From the NCBI GenBank assembly GCA_017961385.1, contig JAGCXJ010000159.1, forward strand, positions 1 through 10,457: DNA of 10,457 bases. The letters run 5' to 3'. Both the position numbers and the translations under genes were made by a program. This DNA comes from Lachnospiraceae bacterium. Lineage in GTDB: Bacteria > Bacillota > Clostridia > Lachnospirales > Lachnospiraceae. Numbering within the stretch: the first letter of the stretch is position 1; the number at the start of each line of letters is the position of its first letter. Shown here in pieces: positions 1 to 6,196 of the stretch. Below the pieces are notes generated by a model. That model was given only the letters and a program-made list of their open reading frames with translations. It was not told where the DNA came from and ran no database searches.

Positions 1-515
1 AAAACGGCGAGATAGGATATCTGCCGCAGCAGACAGTTGTCCAGAGAGACTTCCCGGCATCCGTAAAAGAGATAGTGATGTCAGGATTTCAGGCAAGATG
101 CGGCTTAAGACCGTTTTATAATGCCCAGGAGAAAAAGCTTGCCATGGAAAACATGGAACGGATGGGGATCACTGATCTTTCCGATCAGTGCTACAGAGAG
201 CTTTCCGGTGGACAGCAGCAGAGAGTGCTCCTTGCGAGAGCGCTCTGCGCGACAAGAAAGATACTTCTCTTAGACGAGCCGGTAGCGGGACTTGACCCGA
301 AGGTGACAGCCGATATGTATGAACTTATCGCTTCACTTAACAAAGAAGGCATAACGATAATCATGATAAGTCATGATATATCGGCAGCAACAAGGTATGC
401 TGATCATATACTGCATATCGGGGAGCGGGTGTTCTTCGGAACAACTGATGAATATATAAACAGTGATATAGGAAAAAGCTTTGTAACTTTGCAGAAAGGC
501 GGTGAAAATCAATGA
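1..515 (+). CDS. znuC: Metal (Zn/Mn-type) ABC transporter ATP-binding protein, 5'-truncated by the window edge
   Basis: This is the nucleotide-binding subunit that powers uptake of a divalent metal on the cytoplasmic face of the membrane. The frame is open from base 3, the first complete codon, so the ATG at 75 is internal and the true start lies before the window. About 170 residues are visible. The Q-loop is seen in LPQQ (about bases 24-35), the ABC signature in LSGGQQQR, Walker B in ILLLDEP followed by the D-loop AGLD, and the switch histidine in ISHD. Walker A must lie upstream. The pattern GYLPQQ, then FPASVKEIV and later SGGQQQRVLLARAL, is typical of the ZnuC/MntB-like family (COG1121). 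The stop overlaps the permease start in an ATGA, indicating translational coupling. Zinc rather than manganese or iron is an inference, because the substrate-binding protein that would help decide it is outside the window. Confidence 0.9.
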   Translation, partial: NGEIGYLPQQTVVQRDFPASVKEIVMSGFQARCGLRPFYNAQEKKLAMENMERMGITDLSDQCYRELSGGQQQRVLLARALCATRKILLLDEPVAGLDPKVTADMYELIASLNKEGITIIMISHDISAATRYADHILHIGERVFFGTTDEYINSDIGKSFVTLQKGGENQ

Positions 516-1354
516 TCGAGACTCTGTCTGTATATCTGCAGCATAGATTTGTAGTATACGCACTCATAGTGGGTGTGCTTATTGCTTTGAGTTCATCTTT
601 GCTCGGAGTGACTCTTGTACTTAAGAGATTTTCTTTTATAGGAGACGGACTTTCACATGTGGCATTCGGAGGAATGGCTATTGCAAGTGTATTAAGCCTT
701 ACAAACAAGATGATACTCATACTGCCGATAACCGTGGTATGTGCGATCCTGCTCTTAAGGACAGGTCAGAATACCAGGATAAAGGGAGATGCGGCTATAG
801 CTATGATATCTGTAGGCGCGCTTGCATTCGGATATCTGATAATGAATATCTTTTCAGCATCATCAAACCTTTCGGGAGATGTATGCTCGACGCTTTTTGG
901 CTCGACATCTATTCTTACACTGACTTCGTTTGAGGTCTGGCTGTGCGTAGTACTGTCGGTAGCGGTAGTCGTGATCTTCATAGTTTTTTACAATAAGATA
1001 TTTGCCGTGACTTTTGATGAGAATTTTGCAAAGGCGATCGGAACAAAAGCTGACGGATACAATCTTCTCATAGCGGTTGTGATAGCGATAATCATAGTGC
1101 TTGCGATGAACCTTGTGGGTTCGCTCCTCATATCGGCACTTGTGATATTTCCGGCTCTTTCTGCCATGAGGGTGTTCAAGAATTTCAAAAGCGTGACTGT
1201 ATGCGCTGCCGTCATATCGGTAGTCTGCGCTTTTGGAGGTATGATAATATCGATCCTTGCAGGTACGCCTGTCGGATCGACAATAGTAGCGGTTGATGTG
1301 GCTGCTTTTGCTGTATGCAGCCTGACTGGCTCTATACTCGGTGTTGAAAAATGA
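512..1354 (+). CDS. znuB: Metal ABC transporter permease, ABC-3 (ZnuB/MntB) family
   Basis: This is the integral membrane subunit that forms the metal channel with the adjacent ATPase. The 280-residue protein has about eight to nine hydrophobic segments, which is the usual size for the ABC-3 family (COG1108). Family landmarks are GDGLSHVAFGG near residues 44-54, the coupling-helix region around FDENFAKAIGTKAD, the stretch GSLLISALVIFPALSAMR, and the C-terminal AGTPVGSTIVAVDVAAF. The start at 512 overlaps the ATPase stop and the stop overlaps the lipoprotein start at 1351, both as ATGA, so the three genes are almost certainly one transcript translated by coupled reinitiation. Residues of the permease do not let me separate zinc from manganese specificity. 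Confidence 0.92.
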   Translation: MIETLSVYLQHRFVVYALIVGVLIALSSSLLGVTLVLKRFSFIGDGLSHVAFGGMAIASVLSLTNKMILILPITVVCAILLLRTGQNTRIKGDAAIAMISVGALAFGYLIMNIFSASSNLSGDVCSTLFGSTSILTLTSFEVWLCVVLSVAVVVIFIVFYNKIFAVTFDENFAKAIGTKADGYNLLIAVVIAIIIVLAMNLVGSLLISALVIFPALSAMRVFKNFKSVTVCAAVISVVCAFGGMIISILAGTPVGSTIVAVDVAAFAVCSLTGSILGVEK

Positions 1355-1932
1355 AAAGATATATAAGTGTTTTGATATGCATGGTTCTTAGTCTGATCAT
1401 CTGCTCATGCGCAATGAGTGAAGATCCTGCAGCCGCAAGAACAGGCAATTATTCACAGACTACGGTGGATGATGTGCTTAATGAAAAGATGGCTGAAGAA
1501 GACAGTGAAAGCATTCCTGATCCCAGTCCTTCACCAGAAGTGATCATACCTGAGCCGACCGTATCGATACTTGAAGCCGAAAGAGAGGCTATGACGCATG
1601 ACGGTATAGATGTGGATCTGACCGTGCTTTCAAGCAGCATGGTCTATGCTGAAGTCTACAACATGATGACCGTTCCAAACGAGTATGTCGGAAAGACAGT
1701 AAAGATGCAGGGTATCTATGATACGATGTATGATGAGAGTACAGGTAAACAGTACTATTTCTGCATAATCCAGGATGCCACGGCCTGCTGTGCACAGGGA
1801 ATAGAATTTGTCCTTGAGGATGAGAGTACTTATCCTGAGTCTCAGGAGACTGTCACTGTTATAGGCAGATTCGAGACTTACATGGAAGGCGAGAACATGT
1901 ATTGCACTCTTAAGGATGCTAAGCTGATGTGA
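1351..1932 (+). CDS. Lipoprotein with C-terminal CC-motif (OB-fold-like) domain, coupled to the metal transporter
   Basis: The 193-residue product has a type II signal peptide: a basic MKR start, a hydrophobic core and a lipobox ICSC, giving a lipidated Cys at residue 20. The mature protein would be tethered to the outer face of the membrane. Residues 21-75 are a low-complexity acidic, Ser/Pro-rich linker including PDPSPSPE. The compact domain from about 100 to 193 has alternating beta-type segments (VGKTVKMQGIYD, YYFCIIQD, VTVIGRF, MYCTLKDAKLM) that suggest an OB fold. It carries Cys138, the pair Cys146-Cys147 in DATACCAQGIEF, and Cys185. The ATGA overlap with the permease places it in the transporter operon. 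I do not know an assigned function. Metal binding or chaperoning on the cell surface is an inference from context and the cysteines. No terminator is visible after it. Confidence 0.8.
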   Translation: MKRYISVLICMVLSLIICSCAMSEDPAAARTGNYSQTTVDDVLNEKMAEEDSESIPDPSPSPEVIIPEPTVSILEAEREAMTHDGIDVDLTVLSSSMVYAEVYNMMTVPNEYVGKTVKMQGIYDTMYDESTGKQYYFCIIQDATACCAQGIEFVLEDESTYPESQETVTVIGRFETYMEGENMYCTLKDAKLM

Positions 1933-1936
1933 TCTG

Positions 1937-1945
1937 TGCTATAAT
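1937..1945 (+). promoter_or_regulatory. Extended -10 promoter of the nitroreductase gene
   Basis: TGCTATAAT is a perfect extended -10 (TGn followed by TATAAT at 1940-1945), beginning 4 bases after the lipoprotein stop codon. No good -35 hexamer sits 16-18 bases upstream; the sequence there is TGCTAA. Recognition probably relies on the TGn extension. The 13-mer tgtgctataatag (1935-1947) recurs exactly at the glyA promoter. It is followed by a leader of about 30 bases and a strong GGAGGG ribosome binding site at 1971-1976. Confidence 0.75.
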
Positions 1946-1981
1946 AGACGCAGTAACTAATAAAAGAAACGGAGGGTTACC

Positions 1982-2521
1982 ATGGAATTTGCACAATTAC
2001 TCGAAAGCAGAAGAAGCATAAGAAACTATAAGAGCGGTATGAGGATAAGCGAGGACCAGATCAAGGTCATGATAGATGCTGCTATTCAGGCGCCTACATG
2101 GAAGAATTCTCAGACAGGCCGTTACTATGTGGCTATGAGCGAGGATAAGATCAACTTCATCAGGAATCAGTGCCTGCCTGAGTTCAATGCTAACAGCTGT
2201 GCCAATGCTGTAGCACTTATCATCACGACATATGAGACCAAGCGTTCCGGATTTGAGAGAGACGGATCTGCTACAAACGAACTCGGAGACAAGTGGGGTG
2301 TTTACGATCTCGGTCTTCAGAATGAAAACCTTGTACTAAAGGCAAGAGAGACAGGCTATGATTCACTCATCATGGGTATCAGAGATGCAGACAAGATAAA
2401 GGCTGAGTTTGATATACCCGAATCTCAGGAGGTTGTAGCCGTTATAGCGATAGGTGTTCGTGAAAACGATGTTCAAAAGCCAAAGCGCAAGACTCCCGAT
2501 GAGATCACAAGATTTTTCTAG
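1982..2521 (+). CDS. Nitroreductase family FMN-dependent oxidoreductase
   Basis: This is a cytoplasmic flavoprotein expected to use NAD(P)H to reduce nitro compounds, quinones or related substrates; the physiological substrate cannot be read from sequence. The 179-residue protein is in the short range of the family. The N-terminal RRSIRNY at residues 10-16 is the classic FMN-phosphate-binding signature. APTWKNSQTGRYYVA at 38-52 matches the family's second flavin-contacting segment (usually AP-S-N-QPW), and the C-terminal GYDSLIMGIRD and VVAVIAIG elements are also conserved. The C-terminus RKTPDEI is a frequent ending in this group. GGAGGG six bases upstream supports the ATG at 1982. It has its own promoter but no terminator separates it from the transporter operon, so some read-through expression is possible. 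It converges with the EAL-HDOD gene. Confidence 0.92.
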   Translation: MEFAQLLESRRSIRNYKSGMRISEDQIKVMIDAAIQAPTWKNSQTGRYYVAMSEDKINFIRNQCLPEFNANSCANAVALIITTYETKRSGFERDGSATNELGDKWGVYDLGLQNENLVLKARETGYDSLIMGIRDADKIKAEFDIPESQEVVAVIAIGVRENDVQKPKRKTPDEITRFF

Positions 2522-2531
2522 AAACTGACAC

Positions 2532-2563
2532 AAAAAAGGAGAAGACCAAATGTCTTCTCCTTT
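2532..2563. terminator. Bidirectional hairpin terminator between convergent genes
   Basis: Bases 2535-2546 and 2552-2563 form a perfect 12-bp stem (AAAGGAGAAGAC paired with GTCTTCTCCTTT) with a 5-base loop. Read on the minus strand the hairpin is followed by six T residues (2537-2532), a classic intrinsic terminator for the EAL-HDOD gene whose stop codon is at 2570-2572. Read on the plus strand the T-rich part is weaker (TTT, then ATCATTTT), so termination of the nitroreductase transcript is likely but less certain. Confidence 0.85.
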
Positions 2564-2569
2564 ATCATT

Positions 2570-3808
2570 TTATGATTCTTCTATGCTGTGGAACAGATCT
2601 CTGTACCATTCAAGAGATCCGAGGTATGCCTCATATACCGCATCCATTGACATATCGTTTATCAAAAGGATCCTTGATACTTCCTGCCAGTCGCCTGCTT
2701 CGTATACCTGGATGAATTCAAGAACATCAACAAAGGGTCCGTCATGGCTGACTAAAGCCCTGCTTATATTCTTTGAAACCTTTAAAAGAGCAAGCGCTTC
2801 TTCCATGGGCTTGTTAAGTATTATATCAACTACCGAGAAAAGACCCATCAAAAACAGCTCAGGACCGAATACGCCGAGTTCAAACTGACCGGAAACATTC
2901 TCTGCAAATTTTGCTCTTAAAAGTGAAAGACGCATTATCTCGCTCGGTCTGTCGGAACACAGCTGCTGAGTTATGGCTGTTGTTATCCATTTTTTCAGTT
3001 CTTTCTGTCCCAACATCGCTGCCGCGTGTCTTATAGAGGTTATCTCTGTTGCCGAATGACTTACTTTATTTACCATCTTTAACAGAGAGATGATAAGAGC
3101 CGTATCTCTGCCGATGATGTCGGCTGCTTCAGTAAGCTCGAAGTCTTCGCTGTTAACTAGGTTTAACAGAGATATATAGTTGAGTTTTAAAGGAGATACC
3201 GTTGTATTGCCCTTTGTTATGGGCATACGGTAGAATGCTCCCTCAAACAGATAATAGCCGCCTTCTATCTTCAGACTGTCAAACATGCCGAGGCTGTCAA
3301 GATCGCTGGCGATCAGCTTGATCTTGGGATATATCTGACTGAAGTAGATCTTTGCTTTTGAAATGACTATCTTCTTGTGATTTAGAAGGATATAGTCCAT
3401 AAGCCTCAGGATAGGCTTGTAGGGTTCAAAGTCATTTACATCAAGACCGCGGATGGCGAATTTGTATCCCTGATCCCTGAGCAGCATTATACGTTCTACA
3501 AACTGAAACTCAGGCTCTACCGAATTGTCAATGACAAGCACCATACGACTGTGCTCAGCATCGCACTGTTCGCTTATATCTGAAAACAGCGAAACACTCG
3601 TGATAGGTACGAACAGTTCACAGTCCTTTGACAGAGTGTCCATTCCCAGACTGTTTATGACTTCAAAGCCCGGATTGTTGACCGCATCGAACATCGCGGA
3701 TGTATTCATTACAGTAGGATCCAAAAAAGAATTCTTTTTCTGGCTCGATATTGAATAAGCACGCACTGACATGCTCTCATCGAATAGTGGAATAAGTGTT
3801 ACAAGCAT
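2570..3808 (-). CDS. EAL-HDOD domain signalling protein (YuxH-like) with degenerate EAL domain
   Basis: The 412-residue cytoplasmic protein has the two-part layout of the YuxH-like family (COG3434). Residues 1-200 are an EAL-like domain and residues 200-400 an HDOD domain. In the EAL part the segment GYKFAIRGLDVNDFEPYKPI (114-133) aligns with the usual GY-IALDDF region but lacks the double aspartate. The following KID-type motif is LLNHKK (141-146), the A-E-x-V-E element is ASDLDS (167-172), and QGYFF is EGAFY (189-193). No N-terminal EAL motif is visible. Catalytic c-di-GMP hydrolysis is therefore unlikely, and binding or scaffolding is inferred. The HDOD part shows LKLNYISLLNLVNS, SLLKMVNKVS, SIRHAAAMLGQKELKKWI and LFLMGLFSVVDIIL. 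AAGGGAG (3814-3820) lies 5 bases before the ATG and supports this start. It is a single gene, divergent from ilvE. Confidence 0.87.
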   Translation of the reverse strand: MLVTLIPLFDESMSVRAYSISSQKKNSFLDPTVMNTSAMFDAVNNPGFEVINSLGMDTLSKDCELFVPITSVSLFSDISEQCDAEHSRMVLVIDNSVEPEFQFVERIMLLRDQGYKFAIRGLDVNDFEPYKPILRLMDYILLNHKKIVISKAKIYFSQIYPKIKLIASDLDSLGMFDSLKIEGGYYLFEGAFYRMPITKGNTTVSPLKLNYISLLNLVNSEDFELTEAADIIGRDTALIISLLKMVNKVSHSATEITSIRHAAAMLGQKELKKWITTAITQQLCSDRPSEIMRLSLLRAKFAENVSGQFELGVFGPELFLMGLFSVVDIILNKPMEEALALLKVSKNISRALVSHDGPFVDVLEFIQVYEAGDWQEVSRILLINDMSMDAVYEAYLGSLEWYRDLFHSIEES

Positions 3809-3870
3809 GTGGTCTCCCTTACATTATCGTAAAATCAAGTCAATAGCTATAAAAACACATATCTACTTAA

Positions 3871-3899
3871 ATCTTACACCCAATTAGCGTATTTCACAA
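3871..3899 (-). promoter_or_regulatory. Candidate sigma-A promoter of the EAL-HDOD gene
   Basis: On the minus strand TTGTGA (3899-3894) is separated by exactly 17 bases from TAAGAT (3876-3871), each matching four of six consensus positions. It would give a leader of roughly 55 bases before the ATG. The match is only moderate and the region is A+T rich, so chance is possible. Confidence 0.4.
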
Positions 3900-3923
3900 G
3901 AATTTTCAAACAATAATCGATAC

Positions 3924-3952
3924 TTTACAAGGATAAAATTAAGGTTTAGAAT
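3924..3952 (+). promoter_or_regulatory. Sigma-A promoter of ilvE
   Basis: TTTACA (3924-3929) and TAGAAT (3947-3952) each match five of six consensus positions and are spaced by 17 bases. The implied start near 3959 leaves a leader of about 35 bases, with AAGGGA at 3982-3987 as ribosome binding site. The leader is too short for a T-box or a peptide-coding attenuator, so regulation, if any, would act on this promoter. Confidence 0.75.
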
Positions 3953-3994
3953 GTAATAGTTAAATCCTAAAAATATGAAAGAAGGGAAATAATT

Positions 3995-5020
3995 ATGGAG
4001 AAAAAGAATCTGGACTGGGGCAATTTGGGCTTCGGTTACGTAAAAACTGACTATCGTTACGTTTCAAACTACACAAACGGAGCATGGGATGCAGGTGTCG
4101 TGACCGAGGATGATCAGATCACGATGAGTGAGTGCGCCGGAGTTTTGCAGTATGCGCAGACTATTTTTGAAGGTCTTAAGGCATATACTACAGAGGACGG
4201 AAAGATCGTCACATTCAGACCTGATCTGAATGCTGAGAGAATGATGGATTCTGCAGCACGTCTTGAGATGCCGATCTTCCCTAAGGAAAGATTTCTTGAT
4301 GCTATAGATAAGGTAGTAAGTGCGAATGCCGCATGGGTACCTCCGTATGGTTCAGGAGCAACTCTTTACTTAAGACCGTATATGTTCGGTATCAACCCCG
4401 TTATAGGTGTTAAGCCTGCTGACGATTATCAGTTCAGAGTATTTGCAACACCTGTAGGACCTTACTTCAAGGGCGGCGCAAAGCCTCTTACAATAAAGGT
4501 TTCAGACTTCGACAGAGCAGCACCGAACGGCACAGGAATGATAAAAGCCGGTCTTAACTACGCTATGAGTCTGCATGCTATAGTAACTGCTCACAAGGAA
4601 GGCTTTGATGAGAACATGTATCTTGATCCCAAGACACGTACAAAGGTTGAGGAGACAGGCGGAGCAAACTTCCTGTTTGTTACAAAGGACGGCAAGGTCG
4701 TAACTCCCAAGTCAGGAAGCATACTTCCTTCCATCACGAGAAGATCTCTTGTACAGGTTGCAAAGGATTATCTTGGACTTGAAGCCGAGGAGAGAGAAGT
4801 TTACTTTGATGAACTCAAGGATATGGCTGAATGCGGTCTGTGCGGTACAGCAGCTGTCATCTCGCCTGTCGGCAAGGTTGTCGATCACGGAAACGAGATC
4901 TGCTTCCCTTCAGGCATGAACGAGATGGGACCTGTAACAAAGAAGCTTTACGATACACTCACAGGAATTCAGATGGGAAGGATCGAAGCTCCCAAAGGCT
5001 GGATCAGAGAGATCTGCTAA
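3995..5020 (+). CDS. ilvE: Branched-chain amino acid aminotransferase (PLP fold type IV)
   Basis: The enzyme transfers the amino group between glutamate and the keto acids of leucine, isoleucine and valine. It is the last step of their synthesis and the first of their breakdown. The 341-residue length and N-terminus (LGFGYVKTDYRYV, then GAWDAG) place it in the eukaryote-like BCAT-II group (TIGR01123-type) rather than the shorter E. coli IlvE type. Landmarks are YAQTIFEGLKAY (53-64), RPDLNAERM (75-83), TLYLRPYMFG (123-132), the probable PLP-binding Lys184 in GMIKAGLNYAMS, EETGGANFLF (219-228) and CGLCGTAAVISPVG (280-293). Cys280 and Cys283 form a CxxC just before the position of the redox CxxC of mammalian BCATs, not at it. 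The gene is monocistronic, with a clear promoter and terminator, and faces the azlCD exporter genes, which act on the same amino acids. Confidence 0.95.
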   Translation: MEKKNLDWGNLGFGYVKTDYRYVSNYTNGAWDAGVVTEDDQITMSECAGVLQYAQTIFEGLKAYTTEDGKIVTFRPDLNAERMMDSAARLEMPIFPKERFLDAIDKVVSANAAWVPPYGSGATLYLRPYMFGINPVIGVKPADDYQFRVFATPVGPYFKGGAKPLTIKVSDFDRAAPNGTGMIKAGLNYAMSLHAIVTAHKEGFDENMYLDPKTRTKVEETGGANFLFVTKDGKVVTPKSGSILPSITRRSLVQVAKDYLGLEAEEREVYFDELKDMAECGLCGTAAVISPVGKVVDHGNEICFPSGMNEMGPVTKKLYDTLTGIQMGRIEAPKGWIREIC

Positions 5021-5031
5021 TAAGAATGATG

Positions 5032-5062
5032 AAAGCGGGCATCAGATGATGCTCGCTTTTTT
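5032..5062 (+). terminator. Intrinsic terminator of ilvE
   Basis: AAAGCGGGCAT (5032-5042) pairs with ATGCTCGCTTT (5049-5059) through one G-U pair, closing a loop of about 6 bases (4 if C5043-G5048 also pairs). The T run at 5057-5062 follows directly. The T run overlaps the azlD stop codon on the opposite strand (5061-5063), so the hairpin sits between the convergent genes. It lacks an equally good T tract on the minus strand. Confidence 0.85.
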
Positions 5063-5375
5063 AATGAATAAAAGGCATAAGTTCAACGATGAATACCATA
5101 AGACAGGCCATTACCGAAACGGCAAAAAGACTTGCTCCGCGCCATGCCAGGATGATCGCAAAAACAAAGGCTATTGCTCCTGCAGCCGGTGATGCCGTAG
5201 CATCCATCATCGCGGGAAATGTCATTGCAGCCAGTGTCACATAGGGCACGTAGTAAAGAAACGACCTGATAAATGTATTTGTGATCTCCCTCCTTATCAG
5301 TGTAAGGGGAAGAACTCTGATCGTATATGTAACGGCGGCCATTATGAACATGTATATGTAGATATTGTGTGTCAT
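5061..5375 (-). CDS. azlD: Branched-chain amino acid transport protein, AzlD family
   Basis: This is the small membrane subunit of the AzlCD exporter of branched-chain amino acids and analogues such as azaleucine, as known from Bacillus subtilis. The 104-residue protein has about four hydrophobic segments, matching the family (PF05437) in size. The N-terminal AAVTYTIRVLPLTLI contains the conserved TY-IR-LP pattern, followed by FLYYVPYVTLAAMTFPAM and a terminal MACLMVFIVELMP. Its ATG overlaps the azlC stop in an ATGA, so the two are translationally coupled and expected to be made in similar amounts. It shares its downstream end with the ilvE terminator region. Confidence 0.92.
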   Translation of the reverse strand: MTHNIYIYMFIMAAVTYTIRVLPLTLIRREITNTFIRSFLYYVPYVTLAAMTFPAMMDATASPAAGAIAFVFAIILAWRGASLFAVSVMACLMVFIVELMPFIH

Positions 5376-6106
5376 GCGGCCTCCTTTTTATCATCTTTTA
5401 CCGGGAAAAGGATCGCGGCGACTGATGATATGATAACTGTTATAAGTATTATCCTGGTCCCCGATGAAACTTTTGCAACAGCAGGAAGCCTTGATGAAAG
5501 ATAGCTTACAAGCATCGATATGACAACAAGGCAAGCTATGATCTTATCCTTCTTTGCAGGCGGGATGATTATTGCTATGAACATTCCGTACAGTCCCACA
5601 CTTAATGCGCTTACTACGTTTTCGGGAAGCAGATTTCCCATTACTACTCCCAGATATGTTCCTATTGACCATGCGGGGATAGAAATGGCAGCAGCGCCGT
5701 ATGTATAGAAGGGATTGAGCTTTCCGGGAACGGAAACACTGATCCCGAAGATCTCATCGGTTATAAACCATCCTAGTAAAAAGCGGTGTATGGTGCGCAT
5801 CTTATCTGAAAACTTCTGAGAAAGTGCACAGCTTAACAGGATGTATCTCGCATTTGCGACAAGAGTCATTACAGCCAGTTCAAGATATGCGGCATTTACT
5901 CCGATCAGAGTGAATCCGACATATTCACCTGCGCTGGCTGAATTGGTTGCTGATACTATCATTGACTGAAGTGCAGTAACGCCAGCCTTCTTGGCAACGA
6001 TGCCTAAAGTAAAAGCTACGGCAAAGTATCCCATCGCGATCGGAACGCCATGCTTTATGCCCATAAAAAATGCAGTTTTGTTGTTATGTTCCATTTCTGT
6101 ACTCAT
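5372..6106 (-). CDS. azlC: Branched-chain amino acid exporter subunit, AzlC family
   Basis: This is the large membrane subunit of the AzlCD (LIV-E) exporter. Hydrophobic segments run through the protein. Family landmarks include GIKHGVPIAMGYFAVAFTLG near the N-terminus, SATNSASAGEYVGF, the conserved NARYILLSCALSQKF, and RFLLGWFITDEIFG. I chose the ATG at 6106 (244 residues). AGAGGT about 9 bases upstream is a reasonable ribosome binding site, whereas the longer frame opens with a TTG at 6127 whose nearest GAGG is only 2 bases away. An ATG at 6094 has no such site. A good promoter lies upstream, divergent from holA. Substrate assignment rests on the family and on the neighbouring ilvE. Confidence 0.93.
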   Translation of the reverse strand: MSTEMEHNNKTAFFMGIKHGVPIAMGYFAVAFTLGIVAKKAGVTALQSMIVSATNSASAGEYVGFTLIGVNAAYLELAVMTLVANARYILLSCALSQKFSDKMRTIHRFLLGWFITDEIFGISVSVPGKLNPFYTYGAAAISIPAWSIGTYLGVVMGNLLPENVVSALSVGLYGMFIAIIIPPAKKDKIIACLVVISMLVSYLSSRLPAVAKVSSGTRIILITVIISSVAAILFPVKDDKKEAA

Positions 6107-6142
6107 ATGTAGAGAACCTCTGTCCAAAACCTCAGCTTTTCT

Positions 6143-6171
6143 ATTGTACCCACTTATGATAAAATTGTCTA
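6143..6171 (-). promoter_or_regulatory. Sigma-A promoter of azlCD
   Basis: On the minus strand TAGACA (6171-6166) and TACAAT (6148-6143) each match five of six consensus positions with a 17-base spacer. The start would be near 6136, giving a leader of about 30 bases before the ATG at 6106. It overlaps the A+T-rich stretch that must also hold the holA promoter. Confidence 0.7.
6160..6165 (+). promoter_or_regulatory. Candidate -10 of holA
   Basis: TAAAAT (6160-6165) matches five of six positions of the -10 consensus, and the overlapping TATGAT (6155-6160) is an alternative. At the matching -35 distance there is only TTTTCT (6137-6142), a weak match. The element lies inside the spacer of the azlC promoter on the other strand, so the two polymerases would compete for the same DNA. 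Confidence 0.35.
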
Positions 6172-6196
6172 GAAAAAAGGAGATGACAAACCAAAC

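Noticed and set aside
75..77. ATG at 75 as the start of the ATPase gene
   Set aside because: The frame is open upstream to the window edge and encodes the conserved Q-loop (LPQQ), so the gene starts outside the window.
361..720. Minus-strand open frame of 119 codons opposite the transporter genes
   Set aside because: It is a shadow of the ATPase and permease genes, with no family-like motifs and no ribosome binding site evidence.
2550..2888. Plus-strand open frame of 112 codons
   Set aside because: It starts inside the terminator loop and lies opposite the well-supported EAL-HDOD gene; its translation has no recognisable domain.
3820..3860. Flagellar-type (sigma-28) promoter before the EAL-HDOD gene, from a CGATAAT on the minus strand
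   Set aside because: There is no TAAA element at the right distance, and the -10 part is incomplete.
3953..3994. T-box or attenuator in the ilvE leader
   Set aside because: The leader is only about 35-40 bases, with no specifier stem, antiterminator or T-box sequence.
6107..6127. TTG at 6127 as the azlC start
   Set aside because: The nearest GAGG is only 2 bases from it, while the ATG at 6106 has AGAGGT at suitable spacing and fits family N-termini.
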